Counted from the stretch's first letter, positions 9,871-22,844 are shown. The stretch: DNA of 64,000 nucleotides from Inonotus obliquus (GCA_032164295.1 JAJHTX010000006.1:1116001-1180000), one strand, 5' to 3'. Program-made: numbers and translations. Notes: generated by a model from the letters alone, not told the origin.

Positions 9871-11572
9871 CTACACAAAGGGCGTAAAGTTATTAAGGTA
9901 AGCGCGATCTAGCAGAGCGTTCAAGCGAACACTGTACCCGTCCCCTCGAGGCCAGCCCCATACTTGCCGGATCCATCGAGCCATTTTTACTTCCTTCTTC
10001 ATGGTATCCACTATCCAAGGGTGGGAGAGCATTTCTCTCGGTGTAGGCCGATCAGCGGCAGAAACAGTCAACCTAAGTCATTCATAAGCGTTAAAGGGGG
10101 TCATGTCTGAAAAAATGAAATTCTCGCACGTTAGCTTTATGAAGTCCTTCATCGCGTCGCTCCATCGGATATTTTCTTCGTCTTCTAAACTCGGAGGCTA
10201 CAATGCAGCAGTTAATAATGCAGCATACTGTGTCCGAATGCAACACCTACATCGCTCTGAGTGATATAGAAGATTAGGTCGATGGGTCCAATGTCGTGAG
10301 GGAAGGGGAATTTATTGGTGACGAGCTCTAATAATGACAAACCAGCCGACCAAACGTCAGACCGGATCGTGTAAGACTGTCCGCTTATTCGTTCAGGCTG
10401 CGTGAGATGAGGAAAGTATATGAGTCATCATGAATGGTGGCACCAGAAATTAGCATACCGCCATATAGAAGCTAGTTCCAGTAAATGTCCCCGCGATAGA
10501 GTCAACCAGCTCTCCGGATACTCCGAAATCGCATAGCTTCACTACGCCCTCTCGAGTAAGGAGGATGTTCGAGGGTTTGATATCCCGGTGAATAATTTTC
10601 TTTGAGTGCAAATACGCAAGCCCCTCAAAAATCTAAGAGTAAATGCATCAACATCAGTCAACCATCACAACAGCGAGATAGATGAGCGCTAACCCCCTCT
10701 GCAATGCGGCCAGCGACCTTTTCCCCTACTCTGCCTCCACCCTCTCTAATGCGCTTGCCGACGGCCTCCAGACTGCCACCGTCGCATAGTTCCATGAGGA
10801 CCATAACTTCGCTTGACGACGGCGAGATGTACGCGCCGTAAAAACGACAGATGTTGCGATGAACGGTATTCTTCATGAACGACAGCTCACGTACAAGCTG
10901 TCTCGGCGGTGTTTCATGCGTCGTTATCGTTTTGCGTGCCAACACCAGATTGTTTCGACGATCTCTGACTTTATGCACTGCGCCTCCTGCCCCTTCGCCA
11001 AGCCGCTCGATCTCCTCAAGGGCATCATCTGTCCAGTCCTCCTGCCCGTATGAAGGTGCCCGAATCTCCTCTGAGCTCATCTCGTTGATCGCATTTCGAA
11101 TACTACTCAAGTTATCGAGAGGAGGTTCGGCAGGCTGCGGTATCTGGACGGACGGACGGATCGTTGGTTGGTCCACGGCGTCAAAGCCAGCGCCGAGGGA
11201 CATTTGAGGAGGACCACCGCCGTAGTAACAATAAGTTGGAGAAGAGTCGTCGTCGTTGCTGCTCCTTCTGGTCTTGTCCTGGGCGGTTGTGGTGATAGCA
11301 CCTATGTTGAGTTTTGGACGACTTGGGCGTTGTGAACCGTTTGGAGGGTGAATACTTAAAGAGGGAACTGGAGTAGTACTGAGAACTGTTGGACGGACTG
11401 GGGGAGTGGAAGAAGGGGTTGTTGAGCCTGGAATTTCGAGAGTGAGAGTTGGCGTCTGAGTCTGTTTACGAATGTTGAGAGGAGCTGTTTCTGGACGGAA
11501 TACGAAAGGACCTGGAGAAGGAGAGGGCGAACGAATGCTACGGGGACCGCTGGGCCTGGGTGGAGCATGCAT
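9871..11572 (-). CDS. MKK1: MAP kinase kinase, Mkk1/Mkk2 (cell-wall integrity) type
   Basis: Five exons (11572-10694, 10632-10459, 10397-10251, 10197-10130, 10072-9871) give 489 residues. A disordered Pro/Ser-rich N-terminus of about 185 residues precedes a complete kinase domain: glycine loop [12 protein letters not shown] from residue 191, catalytic Lys214, HRDIKPSN at 308-315, DFG at 328-330, and MAPER at the end of the activation segment. The activation loop has Ser338 and Thr342 in the S-x-x-x-T spacing phosphorylated by MAPKK kinases. The glycine loop and the [11 protein letters not shown] tail fit the Mkk1/2 branch that activates the Slt2/Mpk1 MAP kinase better than Pbs2 or Ste7; this assignment is by recall, not by search. 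The ATG at 11572 excludes an in-frame upstream leader of UTR-like sequence. Confidence 0.92.
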
Positions 11573-14500
11573 TGTTTTTTGAGAAGGGAGTATAAAAGCT
11601 GCGCCACAGAAAAGGGAGAGAGGGAGGGTGATGGGAGAGAGATGGATGGTGGTTTTATAATATAATATAATATAATATAATATGCCTTGCCTCATTCACG
11701 TTACTGCCCATAGCCCTTCCGTATAGAACGTCCCTCTCTTAAAACGTCCTCTCATTCCTTATTTCTCTGTCTACGATAGCTGAATAGTGACCGGCGCAGT
11801 CATCATTTACAATATCGCTGTACTAGGGTTTCAAAGCTCGTACCTTTTTCACACCATTACAGCATATAACACTGGCTATTGCTCTCGGCGCTCCGTCATA
11901 CGCGTACTTTCACATCTTCCGACTCTTCGCGTCTAGCTGCCACCAATAATACATAATTCTCACCACCGACCGCATCGGACCATTCCCGTTCATCTCTACC
12001 ACGTCGCGCTTATCCACGGGAAACCATTACTTTGTTGTGTGTTTCAGAGGCTTACTACGGTCAGCGACAGATGGACTCCCCATCCTGATTGGAACGTCAT
12101 CCACTCTCTACCGTCACAATAACACCGGTGATTTCAGTCACAATTCCCGGGACAGCTCGATGACAAAGAGTTACAGAGCAGCCAGTGGCAGGTACAGTCC
12201 GATAGTAACTTACGCGACCAAAGCAACGCTCTGCCTTAATGATCAGCACTGACTCTATCTCGAAGTCTAGGCGTCGTATGTCGTCGTCGTCTGGTATGGG
12301 TCAGCGCAAACATAGCTCATACTTCATATACTCCCCCCTATTTCGATGATTCCATTCTTCACTATCGGAGATTAATCTCTCCGTAAGCACTTACATTTTT
12401 TACTTACGGCTATTACGGCTCGGTAAGCTTTATCTATCTCTACTTGTATCTGTAAGCGAGTGTGTTAACGTTATGTTATTACCGTTATACAGACCAAGTA
12501 TGAGTAATCTTGTGTGGAAAGGTTCCGGGAGCGCCAGCCAAGTAGGACAGTAGGACAAATGAAAATGGACAAGAATGACTTGTGAGTCCGTATGAATCCA
12601 TAGGCATGCGGGGCATATGGACTCTGCGGGTATTGAAAGGACGCAACAGATTCGACTATACCTTATTCTGACGAATAGTCAAAGAGACCGCGCGAGGAAC
12701 GTAAACGTGAGATGCGAGTGAACGAACGCTTCCTTCCTTTCAGTTGAGTTGGGTTATCTCAAGTCGAATTCGAAGTCGGATGGGAAAATTGTAGTCTTCT
12801 ATGCAAGTACATATATACTATACGAGATATTTTTGTATATGTGGGCAATGGACGGCTCGGGATTTATGAAGGTGGCCGTCTTCACGTCTTTTGACTTCCT
12901 TGGGTCGGTCAACGGTCGAAGACTGGACTGAAGACTCTCGAGTGACGATGTTGTGACGATATTCCTGACCACGCGAGAACAAGTTGAAGAGCGTTCTCTT
13001 CCCGGCCCCCTAGTCTCGCACTTTAAAAGATGTCGACTCCTTCCCCCCTGCAAACGGCACCATGACGCATGCCGTCACAGTGACGTCTTCGAGTAGGCGC
13101 AGAGTATAGTTGTTCACTCGCTGGAAGCACCCGAGACCAGACAAATGAGATATGTATATGAGCGAAGAGCTTCGTCGCATTTAGGTGGCACGGGTACAGT
13201 CGAGTGAATTCGTTCGTTCGTTCGCAGGAGCTGTCAACGGTCATTGAATTGGAAAGTAATAGTAATAGGAAATAGGTTCGGCCACCTACCGTCTACCGTA
13301 ACCTATGACATTCCTTTCTCTTTCTCCGTGATCATAATATTGTTCTGAAGAGCCAGAACCACAGACAATAAGATACCTTGATCAGTAATCGATATTCGGA
13401 ATCCGAAAGAATGTGAGAGTTGGGGAAGGAAGATTAATGAATGATGAAGAGACTCACGCTCTTAAGATATCTCTTCTTTCCAGTCATTCTGGCTCTAACA
13501 ATTTGAAAAAGATCGAGTTTCCGAGTCTGGATGGGATACTAAGTGGAATCCATAAATAGGAGAAGGGAAAGAAGGTAATTCGCGCGCGGGAACCTTAGTC
13601 CCACGTAAAATCAGAAGTCAGCAATCAGCAATCAGCAAAGGGAGAGGGAAAAAAGAGAGGATGTTCGTTATCTAGTCCTAGTCCTGTATCTACTTCCCCC
13701 GAATCCCAATTCGAATATCGAATTCGGAATATCGAAGCTCTGCTCTCAGGCTCAAGTAAGTAGAAAGAACGAGACGAGAGCGGAAATGTATGTATGGGAG
13801 TCAGGAAGTCAGGAGTCAGGAGTCAGGAATCGCCGGAGGTGTATTTACACCGTTTACACCATCACGCATTGAGGTATACTTGTATCAAGGGAGCCGGGGA
13901 GCCGGAGCCACCAGCATGAGTACTGCTTTCTTCTTTCTTTATTAGTCCTCGTGGTCGAGTCAAAAGAAGCGTAAATAGTATGTACCAGCCCAGCACTGGT
14001 GACTTCCGTCCCCGTCCCCAACTCGGAAGAGAGTCTGCTAGGACTCACGACTCACGACTCACAAACACAATGTCTTTCATCCATCATCCCACTCGACTCA
14101 TCTACGCAACCAGGTTTCTGACGCGATCGATTGCTTCCCCCCCCCCTTTTTCCCCTCCAGATGCGGCTGCCGAGAATGAAAGAAATTAATAAATTAGAAT
14201 TAAGAATCAAGGGGGGAGGGGGGGTATAACCAAAACCAAACGGTCGACGAACCGAACCAACGAACCCAAACGCAGATCAAGCCCAAAAGGGTCAAAGGGT
14301 CAAAGGGAACAAGGGAACACGGTGCCAGTGAGCTGTTCGTCTCTCCTCTTCCTCCAATGTTCCAATCTTCCCATCCATCCCATCGGATGCGCCCTGACCT
14401 GACTCGAAGACTATGGGAGTAGAGAGTCTAGAGACGCCGTGATGATACTGCCACTGATCCCATACTACACCATATACGCTCATTCACACATCTCAGTTCG

Positions 14501-15656
14501 GAACCTGAAAAGGGGAGAAAGGAAACAGGAGAAAAGACTCGAAACAACAAAAGACTTACCCTCCACGCTCCAGTATCCAGCATCCAGTACTGGTACCAGT
14601 GTACCTTGAATATTCCGTATATCTGTATAAGGAGAATACGAAATAAAGTTCATATCGGGGATTCTGCCACCAAAAAGAACAGAAGCTCCCAAGGGTCAGC
14701 TACGGCTCCCACGAAAATTACCCTTGGACCTTGGTGATTCTGACGTGTTTTACTGAATAAGGTGAATACGACGAATAAGGCGAATTAACATATACAAAGA
14801 CACCAACCTCATTTGCGGGAAGACGTTCCGTTACACGGAGATGATCAGGATGGAGTATACTGTATCAGACTCTTTCCTTCTCCTTCTTTCGAAGAAATAA
14901 ACGAGCCTTTTTTTGACTTATTGAAGGTGAGTGCTGAGTGCTTCGAAAGATGAAGATGTAAGAAGCGTTCTTTGAGCGATGATGATAGATGAGAATAGAG
15001 AAGAGAAATGAATGAGATTTAATGTGTGAGACGATAACTCACCTCGTCAGTGGCTGTGGTATCGGTACCCATCCCTGATAAGTAGGCGCTTTAGGTATAG
15101 AGGGATCGACGTATAAAGGGATCGACACATACACACACGGTGGGGGAAACTAAACACGGAAAACTTTCCCAGAGCGTGAGTACGATTCAACAAATGTCCG
15201 TCCGCATCCGCAGAGATAATAATCAACCTCGAATGAAGTGGATCAACTACCGAAGCTCAAGTTCAAAAGAAAATAGGAGGCCTCAAGCTTTAAGTCCATC
15301 CGAGTCAGCGTCCGAGTCCGTCATCGTCCGTGCGGAACGGTTTACTGTTCAGAAGCTGAAGAGATAGGCCTAGGTAGGAAGACAAGGACTACTCCATTCG
15401 CTAACATCTCTGCATCCTTCGACGCACATGTCCACCTTACCCTTGTACCAAGTCAGCTGGATTGGATAATTCCGCCTCATTTGACTGGACTTGGGAACCC
15501 TTGAGAAACTGGCCATAAGGAGCGGCGTAAGGATGTTTTCTAATCAACCTTCTATCAGTTCCACTCAGCATTAATACCCGCTCACGCGGGTACACTGCCA
15601 CCATCCATAATAGGCGTATACTCATAATAAAAGTACAAGATGATTTTAATGCTTAT
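11573..15656. other. Second repeat-rich gene desert
   Basis: About 4 kb without a recognisable gene. It holds the MKK1 promoter side, Kozak-less short frames, degenerate repeats (ATCAGCA 13617-13636, GTCAGGA 13800-13828, GACTCAC 14042-14060), a C9-T run near 14141, a G-rich run near 14213 and AT-rich tracts. Its repeat vocabulary overlaps that of 5-7 kb. Confidence 0.6.
11655..11683 (+). repeat. (TATAA)n microsatellite in the MKK1 5' region
   Basis: Five to six copies of a five-base unit 83-111 bp upstream of the chosen MKK1 start codon on the opposite strand. It could act as an A/T-rich promoter tract; copy number may vary between strains. Confidence 0.85.
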
Positions 15657-15763
15657 GGCGAAGTGGCCGAGTGGTTAAGGCGCTATGTTTAGGTAATCAG
15701 GTATTACTTAACACCTAAGATCCGTAGTGGGAAACCTCGCGAGTTCGAATCTCGTCTTCGTCA
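15657..15763 (+). tRNA. trnL-UAG: tRNA-Leu (anticodon UAG) with intron
   Basis: The cloverleaf can be drawn by eye. The acceptor stem GGCGAAG pairs with CTTCGTC (one G-U), followed by discriminator A at 15763. The D arm is GCC...GGC. The anticodon stem CTATG (15683-15687) pairs with CGTAG (15723-15727). Anticodon TAG is at 15690-15692. A long variable arm of type 2 (GGGAAACC) and the T arm GCGAG-TTCGAAT-CTCGT complete it. A 28-nt intron (15694-15721) sits one base after the anticodon and contains CCTAA, which can pair with the anticodon region, a usual feature of leucine tRNA introns. A TTTTT run follows at 15766-15770 as a Pol III terminator. Confidence 0.93.
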
Positions 15764-15770
15764 TCTTTTT
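15764..15770 (+). terminator. RNA polymerase III terminator of tRNA-Leu
   Basis: A run of five T residues starts three bases after the discriminator base. Confidence 0.7.
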
Positions 15771-15963
15771 CCTTCTTTGTATGTATGTCACATACTTATT
15801 CATCCCTTTGATAATTTAAAGATGAACCCGTGATATGGATAAAATGGTATACTACCCTTCCGGAATCTGTTCTCCTTCTGGCACGGGTCTGTGTTTTCTT
15901 CTGACCCTGTTGATAAGGGTTTGAGGAGCTACCGAGTTGGTACAAAGAGACCACTGGACAACC

Positions 15964-18034
15964 ATGCCTATTCCCGTCATAAGTGAGTCACCGACCATCC
16001 TTTCTGGCCTCGCCGTATTGATACCTTTTATTGTAGTTGACACTGATCCTGGAGTGGATGATATCGTCGCTCTGTAAGTCTCTTTCTTTCATTGTTTCGT
16101 ATTTCAGTTGAATGTTGGGGAAGACGCGAGGATGAATGCTAATTCTAGTGTTGGTTGTGTTGTTTGTTGTAGACTTTATGCGTTGGCTAGTCCTGAGTTG
16201 GAGATTTTGGCGATTGTTGTTTCGTTTGGTATGTGTGTTGTTTGTGATGGGGTTGTCTTTGGTGCTGTACTGGACTAATTGAGTATTGGTGAATAGGGAA
16301 TACGGATGTGGATTGTTGCTAGTACGTATGCCGTTCTCTTCTCTGTATTCTCCTGTTACTCTCGCTGCATATCCGATATAAAACTGACGGTAAACTGAAT
16401 CGAATTGACTCATAACTAGTGATAACGTTCTAAAACTCTTCACGACTTTATCGAATCATCTCGAGAAATATCCAGAGGATCGAGAGAGGTTTCCGAATTT
16501 CTCCTTTGATAAGAAACCGATTTTGGTGAGAGGGGAGAGTGGGCCGGTTGAGGGTGCGTCGCATAGTGCGGAGTATTTTCATGGTAGGTGAGTGTAGCCG
16601 ACTTTCGGGTGTAGTGATCGATTGTGATCACTGATTCCCTTTATTCTTAATTCAGGGATGGGTTAGGAGATATATCCAAGCGCTATCCAGACATCACCAC
16701 ACACAAATCCACCAACGACCACTCATCAGACTCAGGCTTTCCCCTACCCTTAAGACTCTCAACCAAACCAGGCCACGAACTCGCGCTCGAGCTTCTTCAA
16801 ACAAACCCGGAAAGGAGTATAACGTATATTGCTTTAGGTCCTCTTACGACATTGTCGAAAGTGGTTAGGACGAAGAGGGAGGTGTTTGGAGATAGGATTG
16901 GGAGAGTTGTTATTATGGGTGGGGCTCTTGATGTTCCGGGGAATACGACTCCTGTTGCTGAATGTGTGTATCTCTCCCTCTCCCAATCTGCATTCTTCTG
17001 ATCCGGAGAGATTGACTCTGATTCTATCATATTTTTCCTACCCGTCTAGTCAACTTCTTCGCAGACCCCTACGCAGTCAAACAACTCCTAATCGACGAAG
17101 GAGGTCTCCCACTCGAGCGTGTCCTCATCCTCCCACTCGACATAACAACCCCTCACGAACTCCATTTCCCTCTCTACACCCAAAAAATCGATCACACCTT
17201 CACTCTCGAACTTGGAAAAAAATCGAATCCGCGTGAGAAATCACCGCTGGTACATTTTACAAGTGCGTTCCTGGAGCGGACGAGGGAGGTGATGAGGGAG
17301 TTTGGGAAGGATGCTATGGAGTAGGTTTTTGGGCCTTTCTGGTCTTCTTCCCCCTCTCGAAAATATGCAAAATCATTCAGACTAATGAATATTTTTGAAC
17401 GGTTCATCCTCTAGACTCCATGACGTCGTAGCAGTATGGTGCGCAACACAAAACCCACCACAACCCATCGAAAACCCTCATACCACTCCTACTCTCCAAT
17501 CAGGATGGAAAGCCAAACGTAGATTGTTCGAAATTGAAAGGTATCGCTTCCGCTTCATCATCTCTTATTCTTATTCTTATTCTTTCTTTCAACCGCCTCT
17601 CCCCTTTTTTTCATCTTTTAAAAAAATCTTTTGATTGTGTATGAATATAAATCCAAGTATCTCGATTGACTTGGTTTGGTTATAGAACAGGAGAAATAAC
17701 ACGAGGAATGCTCGTCGTTGATCGGAGAGACGAATTTACCGACGACGACCTCAAACTCAAACACAAACTCGAGCTAGAGTTAGAGCTAGAGACGCAGAGC
17801 CGATTCAAAAAGGGCGATAACAGAGCTGAAGTACTACAAGCGCAACTAGATCGTCAAGTCCACGTCCATGATATCGATGATCATGATCATAACTTCCCTG
17901 CACCTGTACAAGTTGAACTGGACGCTCCTCCACATGTCCATCCAAAGGGTGTTGCTTGTATCGTTCAAACTCCTGGAGTGGAAACTCTTATTGCATCGAT
18001 GTTCTCTAGAATATGGGGTGTAGATTCACTATGA
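15964..18034 (+). CDS. Inosine-uridine preferring nucleoside hydrolase
   Basis: Nine exons (15964-15982, 16037-16073, 16173-16228, 16297-16321, 16420-16587, 16656-16963, 17050-17320, 17415-17540, 17686-18034) give 452 residues. The calcium-binding signature DTDPGVDD is at residues 8-15 and is assembled across the first intron, after a 19-nt first exon. GNTDVDCCYDN, ALGPLTTLSKV and VIMGGALDVPGNTT match the family core, and NFFADPYA and LDIT follow. The enzyme cleaves nucleosides to base plus ribose in salvage. The protein is longer than bacterial members (about 310 aa) because of an inserted HKST-rich loop and a C-terminal region (about 340-430) that carries acidic and His/Asp-rich runs (HVHDIDDHDHN). 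No signal peptide is visible, so it is probably cytosolic. Confidence 0.93.
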
Positions 18035-18318
18035 TTTAGTTTAGATGATCGGATTGGATTTGAATGCTGGATTTGGATGAACAGATTGTATTGGTGCTGG
18101 ACATCAGCACCATTGGATTTGATTAATGTATAGACTTGTATAACGATAACAAATGTACCAACGAAACCTATAGCAGTAGAATGTGCGAGAGGAAATAGAC
18201 GTGTGTTCAAAACGAAAGGTGGAAGGAAAATAATCCCCAAGAAAAATCGGAACAATAGACTACAAACCCGATCGAGACAAATAGAATCCCGGAGGAACAG
18301 ATGAACAACAAAAGATAG

Positions 18319-20041
18319 TCAATGCTCAATGCAACTCTCCAGATAATCAACGACCATCTTCGTCTTCATGTCATCCGTCGTCTCGTTATCAAGGATATCA
18401 ACCATCCGTTCTGCCACCATCGTCTCACATTCATCCGCACGTCCAAAACCAGAAAGGCAACCCTCCCGATACTCACGTTCGTCAATTCCAAGCATAGCAT
18501 GAATAACCTGCGGTTCGCCATGCCCAGACCAGCGGAGTAATACAGGAAGCGCAATAAGTACCGGTAGACCCTCCGTAAGCAGTTCCAGATCAAAGTCCTC
18601 GCGAACTTCAGAACCAGAATCAACTGCGCCGAGAAGAGCCGAGAGTGCTGCTAATGCTTCAAAAGCTTCGTCCACAGCTTCGCGCGCATCCTTAGTTGCG
18701 TCATTCGTTGGTGTAGGTTTCGGTAGTGTATTAAGTAGATCAAAAATCACACGTGCGTCTGAAGCTGTGCTCGGAACGGGAGAATGCACAGGCGATGGAG
18801 GACGAGAACCCGGTAATTTCATCGAGAATCTGCTTGCTGGCGGAGTTGGCGGTGGCGTGGTGGATGAAGACAGGCGCAGCTTAAACGCCGAAGACGATGC
18901 TGCTGATGCCGCCGACGCCGAATTTGAACGCGAACGCGGCACTGACGGACGGTGTGAAAGAGCAACTAGCGCCGTCCAGACCGCTGAAATGAGGAATGTC
19001 GCAAGTGTGGACTGGATCGCTTTTGACGCTGTGTATCGCTTGAGTGCTCTCGCATAAATCGGCATCAACGTCTGTAGCGAAGTGATAGACGGATGCTGAT
19101 TCTTGTTGCTGTTTACCGGTTTAATCGATGGTGACGAGAGCGACGTTGGGCGAGCTGTCTCCAAGGCACGCAGCAAAGGCAACAGATCGCCTTTAAGGCC
19201 GCCGATAAGAGGATTAACCACTCTCCCGATAATCGAAACGAGTCCTTCTCTGATACTGTTCAATCCATCGCCCCTGTGATCATGACTGACGTCGAGGTCC
19301 AAACCGTCAAGACATTCCAATAGCTCCGCGGCAAAGCCTGCAACTCCCAACGCATGTAATTGGGTCGGATTCGGATTCGGCGCCGAGACGGTTGGCGCAG
19401 GCGGAGTGAGGAATGCAGAGGTGGACAAGAGCGGAAGAAGGATTGAAGACAAGTTCGTGATGAGAACAGACAGCGGTCGTTGCAGCTGCCTGAGAATGGC
19501 ACGCTGGAGATGAATTTTTCCATGACTAGCGTGGAGCTCTCTAAATCAAAGAAGAGCATTATTAATAAGCAAAACGTAAGTCAACCGCCAACTGTCGAAA
19601 AAAGTGTGCTTACGCGGCGATAAGCTGTCCTAGAGTATGTCCCCGGTCGGGCGGAATAGGGCGTTTGCCATTCAGGACGTCGGCTACGCCTGCGCCCGCT
19701 GTGCCCGGAGGTTGCGCAAGTGCCTTTGTAACAGCCTCGCTCAGTCTGAGACTAAGCGACTCCAAGTAAGAATTGTCCTGTATAAGGGTCGCAGGCGTCA
19801 TTGAACGAGCCGGTGCAGGCGACGACTTGCGGTTAAGCGGGCTCAATCCCAATGCCTTTGAGATGGGACGGGATGATCGCTGGTCCATTCCGTTAGTGTC
19901 TGAGTCGCCACGACCCGACGTTCCCGGACTTGGGAGGGGGGATGAGGGCCTGCTAGAAGGCCTCAGGAAAGCAGGAGTCTTGAGAGCGTACATCGCGAAA
20001 GGAGGAGAATGAGGTGGCAATGGGGGAGTTGACGGATCCAA
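18319..20041 (-). CDS. Hypothetical protein, 549 aa
   Basis: Two exons, 20041-19614 and 19540-18319, join in phase across a GTAAGC...TTTAG intron (GQLIAA|ELHASHG). The N-terminus is Pro/Ser-rich and disordered. A helical region from about 95 (ESLSLRLSEAVTKAL) leads into Leu-rich helices (LQRAILRQLQRPLSVLI, SILLPLLSTSAFL), a hydrophobic segment around AVWTALVALS that could be one membrane helix or a buried helix, a Ser/Pro linker, and a C-terminal helical block ending MVVDYLESCIEH. I do not recognise the family. The stop lies 285 bp from the convergent nucleoside hydrolase stop. Confidence 0.78.
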
Positions 20042-20852
20042 AGGTCTTTTTTCTGTTCTTTTTCTGATTCTTTATACGTTGGTCGGGCGTCAGGACAGGT
20101 AGCAGGCAGGCAATCTGAAGCAGACGACCTGGGATTTGAGAGTTCAGTTATCCCATGGAGCAGTTGAGAAGGGTCTTTCAATCGACGTTAATGAGAACAA
20201 AGGTTGATATGGTTCTAAGGTGGTCTATCTGTGTCGACCCGGAGGAGTGCTGCAATCGGACCGAAGTGGATTCTGTTGACTTGCAGACGGATGCTGAGGA
20301 GGAATCAGTATGTACTCAGTAGGAAAGAAAGGAAAGAAAGAGGGAGACATACTTTGGTTGCAGGAAGTTCATAAGATGGGGGAACAGAGAGAGGGCAGAT
20401 GGGGGATAGGAAGTTTTGCTCACCCGCCCCGACTTTAGCGCTTTTCTCTGGCCCACGTGACATATTTGCACCAACTGCATCAAAGCAGATTATCATTTTT
20501 GCTTCTTTTTCATCGATCTCCCATACTCCTTTGCATCCATGGATATTCTTTCCCTTAGGAACGGTGCATCCCCAAGATATTCGGCCCTCCCAAAGAACTG
20601 ATCTTTGTATCGATAGTATGGTATATTTCGAGTAATTCCAGTGCTGGATAATATAGATCCGAATGTTGAGTAATGGCTCCTTTCCTACCTAACTATCTGC
20701 CCTTCACCGAAGATGTGCCGTTGCAGTGCCGGTCTCAGTTGTCTTCAGGTCGGTCATACGGAAGCCTGCAAGCATAGGCGGCGTTCCAACTTCACCGTGC
20801 ATGGCCGAGGATTCAGTATTCTATAACTCTTTGAAACAATTACAAACCGCGT
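20042..20852. other. Intergenic, nothing recognised
   Basis: Promoter side of the 549-aa gene and 3' flank of APA2. A GAAAGAAAGG purine tract occurs at 20322-20345. No RNA gene or coding motif was seen. Confidence 0.5.
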
Positions 20853-22310
20853 CTATAAATCTGTTTCGTGCACACAAAGAATCTGCTTCTCGTGCACGTT
20901 TTCGAGGCCAACATTCTTCAATATCTCTACAACACTCTCCTTCTTCACAGCCTCGAGCTCCCGTTCACTCTTCACAAGCAACATTCCGGCGAATCCAAGT
21001 GAATTCACACTTAGCGGATCACCAGTCTCGCGAAGGATGTGTTCTTCCCGCTTCCGTGGTACGACGTACATATGTTGACGGGTGAGGATCACATTGTACG
21101 AAGGTTGTCCCGGGGGGTGCAAGGGGTCATGCCGCACGGTTGATATCGCGAGGTCGAGGAGTGTCATGAATGCCTCGCCTAATATGTCCCCTTGTTCCTG
21201 ACGAGGACTGGAGCCGAGAGACAATGGAAGCCGTCTAACGTGAGTGGCGAAGGGTAGTGAGTTGAACGCGAACGCTCTCGCTATAGCAACGTCAATCCAT
21301 CCAATGAGATATGAACCAATAATGAAAGTAACTGGTACGAACAGTCGTGTTCGAGGTTCACTGTCCTGGCTAGCTTCTCGATCGGGGGACCGTCATCATC
21401 TATGGGAAGGAACTGTATATGTTTGTGCGGTTGACTAGCCCCTTCACACCCGGAGTATATTAATGTCATTGAGCTGAGCGCCGAGATTCTCGGGAGGACA
21501 TACCGCTGGCGTCGCCACCTGAATGAAGTAATAACGACGCATGAAAGTACAATTCAGCTAAGATAGTGGAACCGAGAACTTACAGTTGTAGAATGCAAAG
21601 AAATCCTTGCCTGCTTTTCGAGCGGCGTCGAGAAGCAGGTACGTTTGGACAAGCTCATTTGGGAATAGTGGGCCCGCCTGGGACTTGTACTCTCATTCGA
21701 AATGATATCAGTTTCCGCCCTATGGCACTTCCGCAAATGTTATCAGGTAGATAGATACCTTTAGTCACCATGAGGAAGTGATTTGGTACAACGGAGTATT
21801 TATTTAACTGCAGCATTCTCTATCAGCATGGAAATGGAAAGACTACATACAAGTACACTCACCAAGATAGCAAACTCCTCGCCTTCTTCCTCATCGCGTA
21901 TCTCTCCGACGAACAGTTTAGGTATGTAAGGAGGCGCAAACGGATCGGGCTTCTGGGGATGTTTGTCGACTCTGTTCAGTCCATGTTCCTGCGCGGATGT
22001 TTCATCATCAAAATGCGGCGTGGGTAGTCTAGGTTTCTCTTGCAACGCAGGACACAATCGGATTTGAAACTACGCGTCCATCGAGGATGGTAACAACAGA
22101 GTGCCGTCAGCCACGCAGATGTACAGATACCCGAGAAACCATCAGTTTGACGTTGAATATTTGACGAAGATGGCCAAGAGACAAACTCGCCTGTATCCCA
22201 GCCTCGTCATGATGGAAGACTTCCGATGGGAAGAATAACAGATCGCCCGATTCACGAGCCTGGTTGAACCGTTCGCTGACTTGGGAGATGATGGTTGAGT
22301 GCTGGGACAT
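20853..22310 (-). CDS. APA2: Ap4A phosphorylase (ATP adenylyltransferase)
   Basis: Seven exons (22310-22191, 22069-21863, 21807-21759, 21691-21584, 21518-21504, 21441-21343, 21280-20853) give 341 residues, near yeast Apa2 (325). Family landmarks run in order: FQIRLCPAL, LNKYSVVPNHFLMVTKE, AGKDFFAFYNCG, the catalytic GASQPHKHIQFLP (His172 and His174), then the C-terminal domain with YNVILT, VVPRKREE and NSLGFAGMLLVKS. The enzyme converts diadenosine tetraphosphate plus phosphate to ATP and ADP. Exon 5 is only 15 nt and encodes part of the NCGDASGASQ turn. Intron 1 has a GC donor (CAG|GCGAGT). An in-frame upstream ATG at 22556 would add 82 residues with mitochondrial-presequence character. Confidence 0.93.
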
Positions 22311-22844
22311 CTTGATGTTGCTACCACTACTACTATACTTCCGGGTTGTCGTAGCAGGCGTGATCGTTGGAGAGTTCTTAGTGGTGAACCTGATGCTCGG
22401 CTTCGCTCTGATTCGTCTGGTTTCTCGTCGTTGGTTGGATGGAAGTACTAGTGTGCTGATTGGTCGAGGATGAAGATATGGTAACAGTGTTATTGGACGA
22501 CGAGAACTGGAAGAGGTGGTTACGGGACAGAGTCTTGGCAGCGGAGTTATGGACATCGTCCGTATAAGTCGATCTCGAAGAGTCAATGCAAGCAAGGGAA
22601 GAATAAATAATTTCACGCTCAGTTTTTGGTTCTCATGCTCACTAACGCTACAAATACTGTCCATTACGCCATTTATCACCAAGAGATAAAGATTCAACAC
22701 AAGAAATACGAAGCATATAATGAAGTGGGGAATGCCTTAGCTTGATCTTTGGAAAACAAGAAAATCGAAACAAACGCAGACCTGTCTGCGAGACTTCTGA
22801 TCAACAGCACTCAAATGCGTGACATCGACGTAGGAACGCCGTTG

